A stretch of 64,000 nucleotides of DNA from Enterococcus cecorum (lineage in GTDB: Bacteria > Bacillota > Bacilli > Lactobacillales > Enterococcaceae): NCBI RefSeq assembly GCF_023221775.1, contig NZ_JAKUDS010000008.1, positions 1 to 64,000 on the forward strand, written 5' to 3'. Under the pieces are notes generated by a model. The model was not told the origin of the DNA. It saw nothing but the letters and a program-made list of their open reading frames with translations, and made no database searches. Numbering within the stretch: the stretch's first letter is position 1; the number at the start of each line of letters is the position of its first letter. This document shows positions 57,872-64,000 of this stretch, one piece after another. A program made the position numbers and the translations under genes.

Positions 57872-58316
57872 TTTAACGTTAAATCAACAAAAAGAAGTCT
57901 TAATTTGTACCAATATATTTTTGTTTTTTACCATATTTGGGGTTATTTTTATTGCTTTAAAAATGCCTATTTACCTCATTTTTTGGACCTTTTACTTGGC
58001 TATTTTGGGATTGCTAGATTATGCTTATTTGATTTATCGCAAAAAGGCTATTTTTAATAAAATTACAACGATTAAAGAGCTTCTAGATATTCCACTTACA
58101 GAGATGAGAATGGTTATTCAAGGGACTCGGTTTGATTTGATGAATTGGGACTTCAAAAATACCCCCATTTCACGTAAAAACTTGTTTAAATTAGAAGAGT
58201 ATATGGAAGATCGTTATTTTCTTGCTTTCCATGAGCGCTATCAAAAAGAGGTCGCTGAACAAAAATTAGCTGAAAAGCAAGCGGTGGAAAATGGTCTAAC
58301 GGAGATTGTTGAATAA
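57849..58316 (+). CDS. Small two-helix membrane protein, paralogue of 58959
   Basis: A 155-aa protein (153 if the next ATG, better spaced from GGAAGG, is used). Two hydrophobic helices (about 18-37 and 41-60) are followed by a conserved soluble tail: KELLDIPLTEMRMVI, FDLMNWDFK, then EDRYFLAFHERYQKEVAEQK. The same tail pattern occurs in the protein at 58959, so the two arose by duplication. It overlaps the XRE gene by 23 bases and is part of that operon. Function unknown. Confidence 0.65.
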   Translation: MKMKKWNSLTLNQQKEVLICTNIFLFFTIFGVIFIALKMPIYLIFWTFYLAILGLLDYAYLIYRKKAIFNKITTIKELLDIPLTEMRMVIQGTRFDLMNWDFKNTPISRKNLFKLEEYMEDRYFLAFHERYQKEVAEQKLAEKQAVENGLTEIVE

Positions 58317-58424
58317 GAATAAGCAAGGATTCTTTCAAATAAAGATAGACGATTCATGGTAAATGAATTCCGTTATAAAGTTTGGAAAACAGTCATAAAG
58401 GCAATTTTTAAGAAGGTGAAGTAG

Positions 58425-58955
58425 ATGAAACATAAAGAAACATTGATGGAAAAAATGATTAAACGATTTTACGGCATTTCGGGAGTACTGGACGAATATC
58501 GGTTGCAGGAAATCAGACGTATCGGAAATAATGCTTTTATCTTTTTGTTCTACTATATTTTACTGTCAAATGTTGTTGCAGTCACATTAATGGGGATAGT
58601 CGGTGCCGAGGAGTTATTATTTGGTCTTTGTGTGATCAATGCCTTAGTGACGGCAGGAGGAGTTGGTGGCTACGTGCTTTACCAAATCCATAAGCTAGAG
58701 TTGGCACAAATCGAAGTCACAGAAGAGCAACGCATACCAATGCAAAGAAAATATGCTGTTAGATGTGCTTTATCCGGTATTAGTTTTGGCGTGCTGATGA
58801 CCATTTTTGATGCCTTGCAATCCAATCAAGGTTTTGTCGCTGAGGTGTTTTCACTAAAGAGTTTGGTCCTATTTGTATTTGAGGTGGTTTTCTTTGGTGG
58901 CAGTATGTATCTTCTTATTCGCTATCGGATGAAAAAGATAAGAAATGAGGAATAA
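58425..58955 (+). CDS. DUF3278-like membrane protein
   Basis: A 176-aa protein with four hydrophobic segments (about 36-56, 62-86, 113-130, 148-165) and cytoplasmic basic ends. The N-terminal KMIKRFYGISGVLDEYRLQE and EIRRIGNNAFI match the DUF3278 family, which in lactobacilli and enterococci accompanies small XRE regulators. GAAGGTGAAGTAG precedes the ATG. The next gene begins three bases after its stop. Role unknown; an XRE-controlled membrane module. Confidence 0.7.
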   Translation: MKHKETLMEKMIKRFYGISGVLDEYRLQEIRRIGNNAFIFLFYYILLSNVVAVTLMGIVGAEELLFGLCVINALVTAGGVGGYVLYQIHKLELAQIEVTEEQRIPMQRKYAVRCALSGISFGVLMTIFDALQSNQGFVAEVFSLKSLVLFVFEVVFFGGSMYLLIRYRMKKIRNEE

Positions 58956-58958
58956 GCA

Positions 58959-59390
58959 ATGAAAAAAAGTGCGCGTTGGACGAGACAACAGAAAATAGAT
59001 GGCTTAGTCGATGTTATTTTTATGCTAGTTTTTCTCCTTTGCCTAATGCTATTAAAATATTGGGGCATCTCAACTTCTTTTTTATGGCCAATTCTTCTTT
59101 TTCCGTGGATGATTAATGGAACGCTTAGAAGAAAAAGAATGTTTCGTGAAGTGACTGTGATTATGGAACTTTTGGATATTCCGGTTGCTGAATTGCGAAA
59201 GGTGTTAGGTTTTGGAAGCTATGACTTGACAGAATGGGATGAAAAGAGAACGTTAATCTCACTTCCGAATTTGTATCGGTTGGTTGATTATGTGGAAGAA
59301 CGTTATTTTCTAACTTTTCATGAGCAGTATAACAAAGAAGCAGCCGCAAAGAAATTAGCTGAAAAGCATGCAGCGGTAGTTTCAGAATAA
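58959..59390 (+). CDS. Small two-helix membrane protein, paralogue of 57849
   Basis: A 143-aa protein with two hydrophobic helices (about 18-33 and 38-52) and the shared tail MELLDIPVAELRKVL, YDLTEWDEK, VEERYFLTFHEQYNKEAAAK. The resemblance to the product at 57849 is clear along the tail. It ends the XRE/DUF3278 operon, which is closed by a strong terminator at 59403-59435. Confidence 0.65.
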   Translation: MKKSARWTRQQKIDGLVDVIFMLVFLLCLMLLKYWGISTSFLWPILLFPWMINGTLRRKRMFREVTVIMELLDIPVAELRKVLGFGSYDLTEWDEKRTLISLPNLYRLVDYVEERYFLTFHEQYNKEAAAKKLAEKHAAVVSE

Positions 59391-59398
59391 AAAGAAAA

Positions 59399-59477
59399 TT
59401 TGACTGGCAGTTGATTTTCAGCTGCCAGTTTTTTTGCATATACGGGATGTTTTGGTAAAAGTGTTGCATATACGGGA
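59399..59477. repeat. ~79-bp direct repeat DR1 left of the AbrB/RelE pair
   Basis: Colinear with DR2 (60161-60238) apart from point changes and one T. It includes a terminator (ACTGGCAG 59403-59410 with CTGCCAGT 59422-59429, then T7) and two 14-bp iterons (59434-59447, 59464-59477). Confidence 0.75.
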
Positions 59478-59506
59478 AAATGCTCACAATTGTCCCATAT
59501 ATAGGA
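59434..59506. repeat. Iteron cluster I (TTGCATATACGGGA)
   Basis: Two exact copies of TTGCATATACGGGA begin at 59434 and 59464, 30 bases apart. A degenerate third (TGTCCCATATATAGGA) ends at 59506. Confidence 0.65.
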
Positions 59507-59526
59507 AAATCATCTTAGGTTTTTAT

Positions 59527-59555
59527 TTGATATTAATGTTATAACAAGTTATAAT
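59527..59555 (+). promoter_or_regulatory. Promoter and operator of the AbrB/RelE pair
   Basis: TTGATA (59527-59532), a 17-base spacer and TATAAT (59550-59555). TTATAAC-AA-GTTATAA (59539-59554) is a perfect dyad overlapping the -10, the likely antitoxin site. Confidence 0.65.
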
Positions 59556-59591
59556 TTTAGTATCAGATTTTATATGATTGGAGTGAATTGG

Positions 59592-59840
59592 ATGGAAGAG
59601 ATGAAAGTTAGAAAGATTGGTAATAGTGTAGGGGTCATTTTGCCGAAAGAATTTGGTTTACATCCGGGAGATATTTTAAGTTATCGTCGAGAGAATCATT
59701 TATTAATCATTGATACGAGTTTAGCAGCACTCGAGCATGATCGTGAACTGATTGAAGAAAGTTTTGCAGATTTTAAAAAAGGATTAGTAGTTTCAGAAGA
59801 GTCACTCAAGATGAAATTTGGTAAATATGGGTGGCAATAG
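59592..59840 (+). CDS. SpoVT/AbrB-type (MazE-like) antitoxin
   Basis: An 82-aa protein with an N-terminal swapped-hairpin AbrB domain: MKVRKIGNSVGVILPKEFGL then GDILSYRRENHLLII (about residues 4-40). The C-terminal half (about 45-82) is helical and Glu/Lys-rich, suited to wrap a toxin. The ATG at 59592 follows GGAGTGAATTGG. The toxin begins one base after its stop. It probably represses the pair through the TTATAAC/GTTATAA dyad. Confidence 0.85.
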   Translation: MEEMKVRKIGNSVGVILPKEFGLHPGDILSYRRENHLLIIDTSLAALEHDRELIEESFADFKKGLVVSEESLKMKFGKYGWQ

Positions 59841-60158
59841 ATGGGAGAATTTCAAATAGTTTATTCAGAAGGATTTTCAATAAGCTTAGAGCAGATTATC
59901 TTTCAATGGGAAAATGAATTAGGAATTTCTCAGGAAAAAATTCAGCAGTTTGTAACTTCGATACAGCGCTCATTAAACTTAGCCGCTGTTTTTCCACAAA
60001 TGTATGAAGAAGTTTCAGATATTTATCATTTTAACCAACCTACTTATCGGATTGTTATCGGCAAGAGTTATGCATTGTTTTATCGTATAAGTGAGGTAAA
60101 AAAAGAAATCTATGTTGGACGTATATTTCAAACAAAACAATTCAAAGTACGATTTTAG
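59841..60158 (+). CDS. RelE/ParE-superfamily toxin
   Basis: A 105-aa protein with the ParE/RelE topology: helices (SISLEQIIFQWENELG, IQQFVTSIQRSLNLAAVFPQ) followed by a beta sheet (YRIVIGKSYALFYRIS, KEIYVGRIFQTKQ). The terminal IFQTKQF is typical of ParE-like toxins. Whether it cleaves mRNA or inhibits gyrase cannot be told from sequence. It is directly fused in operon to an AbrB-type antitoxin instead of the usual RHH or Phd type. Confidence 0.8.
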   Translation: MGEFQIVYSEGFSISLEQIIFQWENELGISQEKIQQFVTSIQRSLNLAAVFPQMYEEVSDIYHFNQPTYRIVIGKSYALFYRISEVKKEIYVGRIFQTKQFKVRF

Positions 60159-60160
60159 CA

Positions 60161-60238
60161 TTTGACTGGTAGTTGATTTTCAACTGCCAGTTTTTTGCAT
60201 ATCCGGGACACATTGGTCATTTTGTTGCGTATGTGGGA
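60161..60238. repeat. ~78-bp direct repeat DR2 right of the AbrB/RelE pair
   Basis: Second copy of DR1: hairpin ACTGGTAGTTG (60165-60175) with CAACTGCCAGT (60181-60191), T tract, and two iterons (60195-60208 and 60225-60238) at the same spacing as in DR1. Confidence 0.75.
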
Positions 60239-60326
60239 AACTTAATCGAATTATTGCATATCCGGGATAGAAAACAAGTATTGGTGCACAAATGGGAATC
60301 CATCAAAAATCATTGCATATCCGGGA
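60195..60326. repeat. Iteron cluster II (TTGCATATCCGGGA)
   Basis: Five copies begin at 60195, 60225, 60254, 60284 and 60313. The first, third and fifth are exact; the second is TTGCGTATGTGGGA and the fourth GTGCACAAATGGGA. Spacing is 29-30 bases throughout. Confidence 0.75.
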
Positions 60327-60434
60327 TAAATAAATATCTGTAAATGAAAAAATGTCATATAGTGGAATTAAAATGTGTGACGGATCATTCCATGCTATAC
60401 TCTAGCTAAGAATAATTGGAAGAGAGGGTTGCAC

Positions 60435-61307
60435 ATGTTTGACACAACTGAGATGGGGGCATTGTTTAAAAAGTTTAGATTATCCAAAAATTTAACACTA
60501 AAAGATGTAGCAGGGGATTTTTTATCGGTTTCTTTTTTATCTAAATTTGAACGGGGCGAATCAGAAATCTCCTTGTCGCGCTTCTTACTCTTGCTTGAAA
60601 GGTTAGATGTGAGCATTGAGGAATTTTATGGTATTTTAGCCAATGAACGAGCCACTGCTACTGAGAAACTATTAGATAAGGTCAGCTCAGCGTTTTATCA
60701 AGGAAATTCTTTTGCGCTAGAGAAATTTTATCAAGCCGAAATGAAAAAATATGAGGAAAGCAAACAAAAAACTTTTCTATACAATGCAATTATGATTGAG
60801 TCCTTCTTGGTCAATCTTACCAATCAACCTATAGCAAATGAAAAAATGATGGCAATTTCTGATTACCTCTTTTCAATTGAACAGTGGGGCAAGCGTGAAT
60901 TAATTATTTTTGGCAATAGTTTGTCTGCGTTAAATGATAAAGTGATCGAGGCTTTAGCGCGTGAAATTCTCTTTAAGACCACGCTTTTTGGCAGTAATGA
61001 AGCAAATCAAAAGGCCAGAATAGAGCTGTTGATCAATATTGTGGCCATTTTTTTAGAAAGAGATTTATTGGATTTAGCAAAGAATTACTTAGACCTTCTA
61101 CAACAACTGGGGATTCCGGAAACAGCACTTTATGATCGCATGGAATACCAATTTGTTTTGGGAATCTACTTATTTAAGTCTGGTAAAAAAGAACAAGGAA
61201 AGCAAAAAATGACGGCGGTTTTAGCTACTCTCAAAACATTAGAAGCAGAAAATTTAAGATTAGCCCATGAGCGTGTTTATGAGGAACTAATCAATTCCAC
61301 TATATGA
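60435..61307 (+). CDS. Rgg/PlcR-like XRE regulator
   Basis: A 290-aa RRNPP-type regulator. The N-terminal HTH_3 (about 5-65; GALFKKFRLSKNLTLKDVA and SVSFLSKFERGESEISLSRF) is followed by about 220 residues of helical repeats without a catalytic motif, typical of Rgg proteins that bind peptide pheromones. The ATG at 60435 follows GGAAGAGAGGG. It lies upstream of, and in line with, an ABC exporter gene, so control of that exporter is likely. I found no obvious pheromone precursor ORF nearby, so peptide sensing is only inferred from the family. Confidence 0.82.
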   Translation: MFDTTEMGALFKKFRLSKNLTLKDVAGDFLSVSFLSKFERGESEISLSRFLLLLERLDVSIEEFYGILANERATATEKLLDKVSSAFYQGNSFALEKFYQAEMKKYEESKQKTFLYNAIMIESFLVNLTNQPIANEKMMAISDYLFSIEQWGKRELIIFGNSLSALNDKVIEALAREILFKTTLFGSNEANQKARIELLINIVAIFLERDLLDLAKNYLDLLQQLGIPETALYDRMEYQFVLGIYLFKSGKKEQGKQKMTAVLATLKTLEAENLRLAHERVYEELINSTI

Positions 61308-61346
61308 CAATTTTTAAACAATCTGTTAAACATACCTTACACTAGG

Positions 61347-61380
61347 CCTATGGAAGATTAACTTCTATAGGTTTATTTTA
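61347..61380 (+). terminator. Hairpin between the Rgg-like and ABC genes
   Basis: CCTATGGAAG (61347-61356) pairs with CTTCTATAGG (61362-61371) with one G-T pair, followed by TTTATTTTA. It may terminate the rgg transcript or attenuate readthrough. Confidence 0.55.
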
Positions 61381-61396
61381 GTGGAGGTCAAGGATT

Positions 61397-62968
61397 ATGA
61401 AAAAATATCTATTCGCCTATAAATTTGAAAATCTAGTATTGATGCTACTTTTGGCATTGCAGTCAGCGAGTCTCGTATTGGCATCAGTCATGCTGTCTGT
61501 GATGACCGATGCATTGGTGAAAAAAGATTTTTATGGCTTTCTCTTTTGGATAGGGTGTAATTTGGCGGCATACTTAGGTTATTTGTTGCTGATTTATGTG
61601 TGTGCCGTTTTTCAGACATGGTTAATACAGAAGATGAGTATCTTGATTCGCAATGATTATTTGCAAAAAATACAGCAGGCACCTTTTCAAAGTTTTAAGC
61701 AAAAAGATCAAGGGGAGCACTTGTCGATTTTAAATAATGATATTCAAATTATTGAACAATCAGGTTTTGCAAGTTTTTATAGTTTGCTATCAACTGTTTT
61801 TACCACGCTTTTTTCAATTGTAGCACTATTAAATTTTGATTATCGGATTGTTGTTTTGACAATTGGGTTAACGTTAGCACTGACATATTTACCACAGCCG
61901 TTTGCTAAGAGGATGGAGCGTGTGATGGGTGATTTTTCTATAGCGAATGAAGGCTTTGTGGCGGCAATGACCGATCAATTAGCGGGGTATTCGACGTTAT
62001 ATTATGCTAGTCAAAGGCAAGTAATCAGTCTACAGTTTTTGAAAATCATGCGTCACTTCATGGCTGAAAAGATGAAATTTACCAAAAAAAGTACCGCAAT
62101 TGAAGTTGTGATGGCACTCTTTTCAATTATCGGTCAAGTTGGCGTGTTATTGCTGACGGGCTTGCTGATTGCATTAGGCCAAATTTCGATTGGGGCGATT
62201 TCTTCGGTGGGACAAATTGCGGGAAATATTTTTAATTCACTAACGACCTTTAATCAGTTGCGTATCTCGATGGCATCAGTACGGCCGATATTTCAAAAGT
62301 TTCATTCAGAAAGCCAGGTAAAACGTCACGAATTTACCGGAAACTTTAAGCAAATTCAATTGGAAAAAGTGGGTTATCAGTTCGGCAACCATGCTGTATT
62401 TACCAATTTATCTTTAAACTTGGAGCGCGGGAAGAAATATGCCATTGTTGGGCAGTCTGGCAGTGGCAAATCAACTTTACTTGCATTACTATTGGGCAAT
62501 TTACGCGATTATCACGGCAAAATCTTTTATAACGAGACGGATTTACAGACGTTAGATGAAAATAGTTTGCTAAAGAGAATCAACTTTGTGAGCAATCAGA
62601 CGCATATTTTTCAGGATACTTTGCGAAACAATTTAACTTTGTGGGATGAAAAGATAACAGATGAACAGTTGATTTACCTGTTAGAACAAATGAATTTAAC
62701 CGATTTTCAAAATAAGTTAGCTGAATCAATCAATGAACATTCACTTTCAACTGGGCAAAAACAGCGCATTGGTCTCATTCGCGCCTTGTTGCATCCGCGT
62801 GAGATTTTGATTTTAGATGAAGCTTTAGCCAATTTAAATCAGCAAAATGCCCAGAAAATTGAGCAACTGTTCTTGCAACAATCTGATTTAACCTATCTAA
62901 CCATTACCCATCATCTAACACCTGAACGTGCTGCTTACTTTGATGAAGTCGTGCGTTTGGAAGCGTGA
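61397..62968 (+). CDS. ABC exporter, fused permease and ATPase
   Basis: A 523-aa half transporter. Six hydrophobic helices (about 10-290) form the exporter-type membrane domain. The ATPase (about 310-523) has Walker A GQSGSGKS (352-359), the Q-loop near FVSNQTHIFQD, signature LSTGQKQR (about 450), Walker B ILILDEAL and an H-switch in TITHHL. It should act as a homodimer exporting a lipid, peptide or drug. A GGAGGTC site precedes the ATG. Bacteriocin or pheromone export is possible but not shown, as no peptide gene or protease domain is present. Confidence 0.88.
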   Translation: MKKYLFAYKFENLVLMLLLALQSASLVLASVMLSVMTDALVKKDFYGFLFWIGCNLAAYLGYLLLIYVCAVFQTWLIQKMSILIRNDYLQKIQQAPFQSFKQKDQGEHLSILNNDIQIIEQSGFASFYSLLSTVFTTLFSIVALLNFDYRIVVLTIGLTLALTYLPQPFAKRMERVMGDFSIANEGFVAAMTDQLAGYSTLYYASQRQVISLQFLKIMRHFMAEKMKFTKKSTAIEVVMALFSIIGQVGVLLLTGLLIALGQISIGAISSVGQIAGNIFNSLTTFNQLRISMASVRPIFQKFHSESQVKRHEFTGNFKQIQLEKVGYQFGNHAVFTNLSLNLERGKKYAIVGQSGSGKSTLLALLLGNLRDYHGKIFYNETDLQTLDENSLLKRINFVSNQTHIFQDTLRNNLTLWDEKITDEQLIYLLEQMNLTDFQNKLAESINEHSLSTGQKQRIGLIRALLHPREILILDEALANLNQQNAQKIEQLFLQQSDLTYLTITHHLTPERAAYFDEVVRLEA

Positions 62969-62989
62969 AAAAGGATAAACTGTGGTAAA

Positions 62990-63184
62990 ATGGCGATAGA
63001 AAAGAGGGATAAAAAAATAGAGATTTTAAATTTGTAAAAAGAAAAGGAAAAAGAAGCGGCATTAAAATATCTGCAAGAAACGATTGATGCCAATTATTTG
63101 GAAATGAAGAAAGGTAACTATTATACGCTAGATGAATTGGAGCAAGTATTGTTCTATGACACACCTCACAACACGCGCGACTAG
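62990..63184 (+). pseudogene. Small gene interrupted by an in-frame stop
   Basis: ATG at 62990 opens a 65-codon frame broken only by TAA at 63035-63037 (codon 16). The two parts read MAIEKRDKKIEILNL and then an acidic-helical stretch including KYLQETIDANYLEMKKGNYY and TLDELEQVL, ending at TAG. The composition resembles small antitoxin-like proteins. It is either a pseudogene or has a sequence error; no partner toxin gene follows. Confidence 0.5.
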
Positions 63185-63246
63185 GCAAGCAGGCGTCCTC
63201 TATGTTAAAATGGACAACAAAGAGTCTAAAGAGATAGGTGAGGCCG

Positions 63247-64000
63247 ATGGAAATTTACGAAAAAGCCCCAGCGAAGATTAATCTTGGACTGGACGTATTA
63301 TACAAAAGAGCAGATGACTATCATGAGCTTAAGATGGTAATGGCTAGCGTGGATTTGGCTGACCATTTGAAGATTGAGTCCTTGCCAACTGATGAGATTA
63401 TTGTCACAAGTAATAAAGCCTTTTTGCCGGTCGATAAGCGTAATAATGTGTATCAAGCTGCAGAAATTTTAAAGGAACGTTATCAGATTCAAAAAGGGGT
63501 CAAAATTACGATTGAAAAACGGATTCCGGTAGCAGCTGGTTTGGGCGGTGGTAGCAGTGATTGTGCCGCAGCCTTGCGTGGATTGAATCGTTTGTGGGAC
63601 TTAGGATTATCCATGGATGAGTTAATCGAAATCGGCATGCAAGTGGGTACCGATGTGCCGTTTTGTTTGCATGGAACGACCGCAAAAATCAGTGGCAAAG
63701 GCGAAATTGTGGAACCCATTGTCTCGATGCCACAGTGTTGGGTGGTTTTGGTCAAGCCTAGAATCAGTGTTTCGACCCGCAAAATCTTTCAAATCGTGGA
63801 TGCGACTCAACTTGAGCATGTGCCGATTGATGATTTGATTGCTGCGATTGAAGCCCAAGATTATGAGGCGATGATTGCAAATATGGGCAATAATTTGGAA
63901 AGTGTGACGATTCAAAAATATCCCGTTGTCCAAAAAATGAAAGATAAAATGTTGAAATTTGGTGCCGATGTGGCGATGATGAGTGGCAGTGGTCCGACTG
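63247..64000 (+). CDS. ispE: 4-diphosphocytidyl-2-C-methyl-D-erythritol kinase, 5' part
   Basis: GHMP-family kinase of the non-mevalonate isoprenoid pathway, phosphorylating CDP-ME at the 2-hydroxyl. APAKINLGLDVLYKRADDYH at the N-terminus and the ATP loop PVAAGLGGGSSDCAAALRGL (about residues 94-113) are diagnostic. The catalytic Asp lies in GTDVPFCL (about 136), and the start of the third motif, MMSGSGPT, is reached just before the window ends. AGGTGAGG precedes the ATG. The gene is cut at 64000 after 251 codons; about 30-40 more are expected. Confidence 0.95.
   Translation, partial: MEIYEKAPAKINLGLDVLYKRADDYHELKMVMASVDLADHLKIESLPTDEIIVTSNKAFLPVDKRNNVYQAAEILKERYQIQKGVKITIEKRIPVAAGLGGGSSDCAAALRGLNRLWDLGLSMDELIEIGMQVGTDVPFCLHGTTAKISGKGEIVEPIVSMPQCWVVLVKPRISVSTRKIFQIVDATQLEHVPIDDLIAAIEAQDYEAMIANMGNNLESVTIQKYPVVQKMKDKMLKFGADVAMMSGSGPT

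Larger units (their letters stand above)
60159..60434. other. Intergenic region with DR2 and iteron cluster II
   Basis: It contains the second terminator copy, five 14-bp iterons, and a TATACT -10 at about 60397 for the Rgg-like gene. No ORF. Confidence 0.75.

Noticed and set aside
59434-60326. Regular short repeats resembling a CRISPR array
   Set aside because: Repeats are only 14 bases, partly degenerate, split by a gene pair, with A/T-rich gaps of 15-16 bases and no cas genes in the window.
53392-60434. Prophage or integrative element
   Set aside because: No integrase, terminase, capsid, relaxase or replication gene; the region is a cluster of TA-type modules with local repeats.

Overview
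The window looks like a chromosomal segment of a low-GC Gram-positive coccus, most likely Enterococcus or a close relative such as Vagococcus. The reasons are a class III fructose-bisphosphatase next to a PPDK regulatory protein and a CcpN-type CBS repressor, a NapA-type Na+/H+ antiporter, an OhrR/Ohr pair, a CstR/CoA-persulfide-reductase locus, strong AGGAGG-type ribosome binding sites and A/T-rich promoters. I see no rRNA, tRNA, integrase or prophage structural genes. I cannot fix the species from sequence alone.

Layout. (1) 66-7684: a DeoR regulator, then a PTS-linked operon (BglG/LicR-type regulator, KDPG-type aldolase, galactitol-type EIIA, EIIB and EIIC, galactonate dehydratase, small membrane protein) that looks like a D-galactonate-type aldonate pathway without a separate sugar-acid kinase. 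It ends at a MITE-like hairpin element. (2) 7880-11112: an IclR repressor divergent from a YjiH-type membrane protein and a D-2-hydroxyacid dehydrogenase. (3) 11258-13725: small or uncharacterised genes and relics. (4) 13777-17193 (minus): ccpN, ppsR and fbp, a gluconeogenic control block. (5) 17357-23404: rhamnose catabolism (AraC activator, rhaB, rhaA, rhaD, lactaldehyde reductase), followed by a cluster of large palindromes. (6) 23930-29775: FMN reductase, ohrR-ohr, a persulfide-response locus (cstR, rhodaneses, CoA-disulfide/persulfide reductase) and napA. (7) 29879-30927: an IS630-family element.

(8) 31001-39314 is the most coherent accessory locus. It has a GntR/UTRA repressor, a cytoplasmic Cys-type sulfatase, a mannose-family PTS (IIAB, IIC, IID), a DUF3604 PHP-like protein, a radical SAM sulfatase-maturating enzyme and a TSUP exporter. 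Read together: a sulfated carbohydrate is imported and phosphorylated, desulfated inside the cell by a sulfatase activated by its own maturase, and the released sulfate or sulfite is exported. (9) 39440-40821: a PadR operon. (10) 41458-53343: glucuronide use (GPH transporter, beta-glucuronidase, GntR/FCD regulator, uxaC, uxuA, an SDR replacing uxuB, a HAD phosphatase, a GH3 enzyme, then an FGGY gluconokinase). A shared palindrome lies in the -35/-10 spacer of two of its promoters.

(11) 53392-60434 is a toxin-antitoxin island: an AbiE-like pair, HicBA, a DUF1016/YhcG nuclease, an XRE regulator with small membrane proteins, and an AbrB/RelE-type pair. Three of these modules are bracketed by direct repeats, one of them a perfect 54-bp duplication. 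A set of 14-bp iterons at 29-30-base spacing surrounds the last pair. (12) 60435-64000: an Rgg-like regulator with an ABC exporter, a broken small gene, and the 5' part of ispE, cut by the window end.
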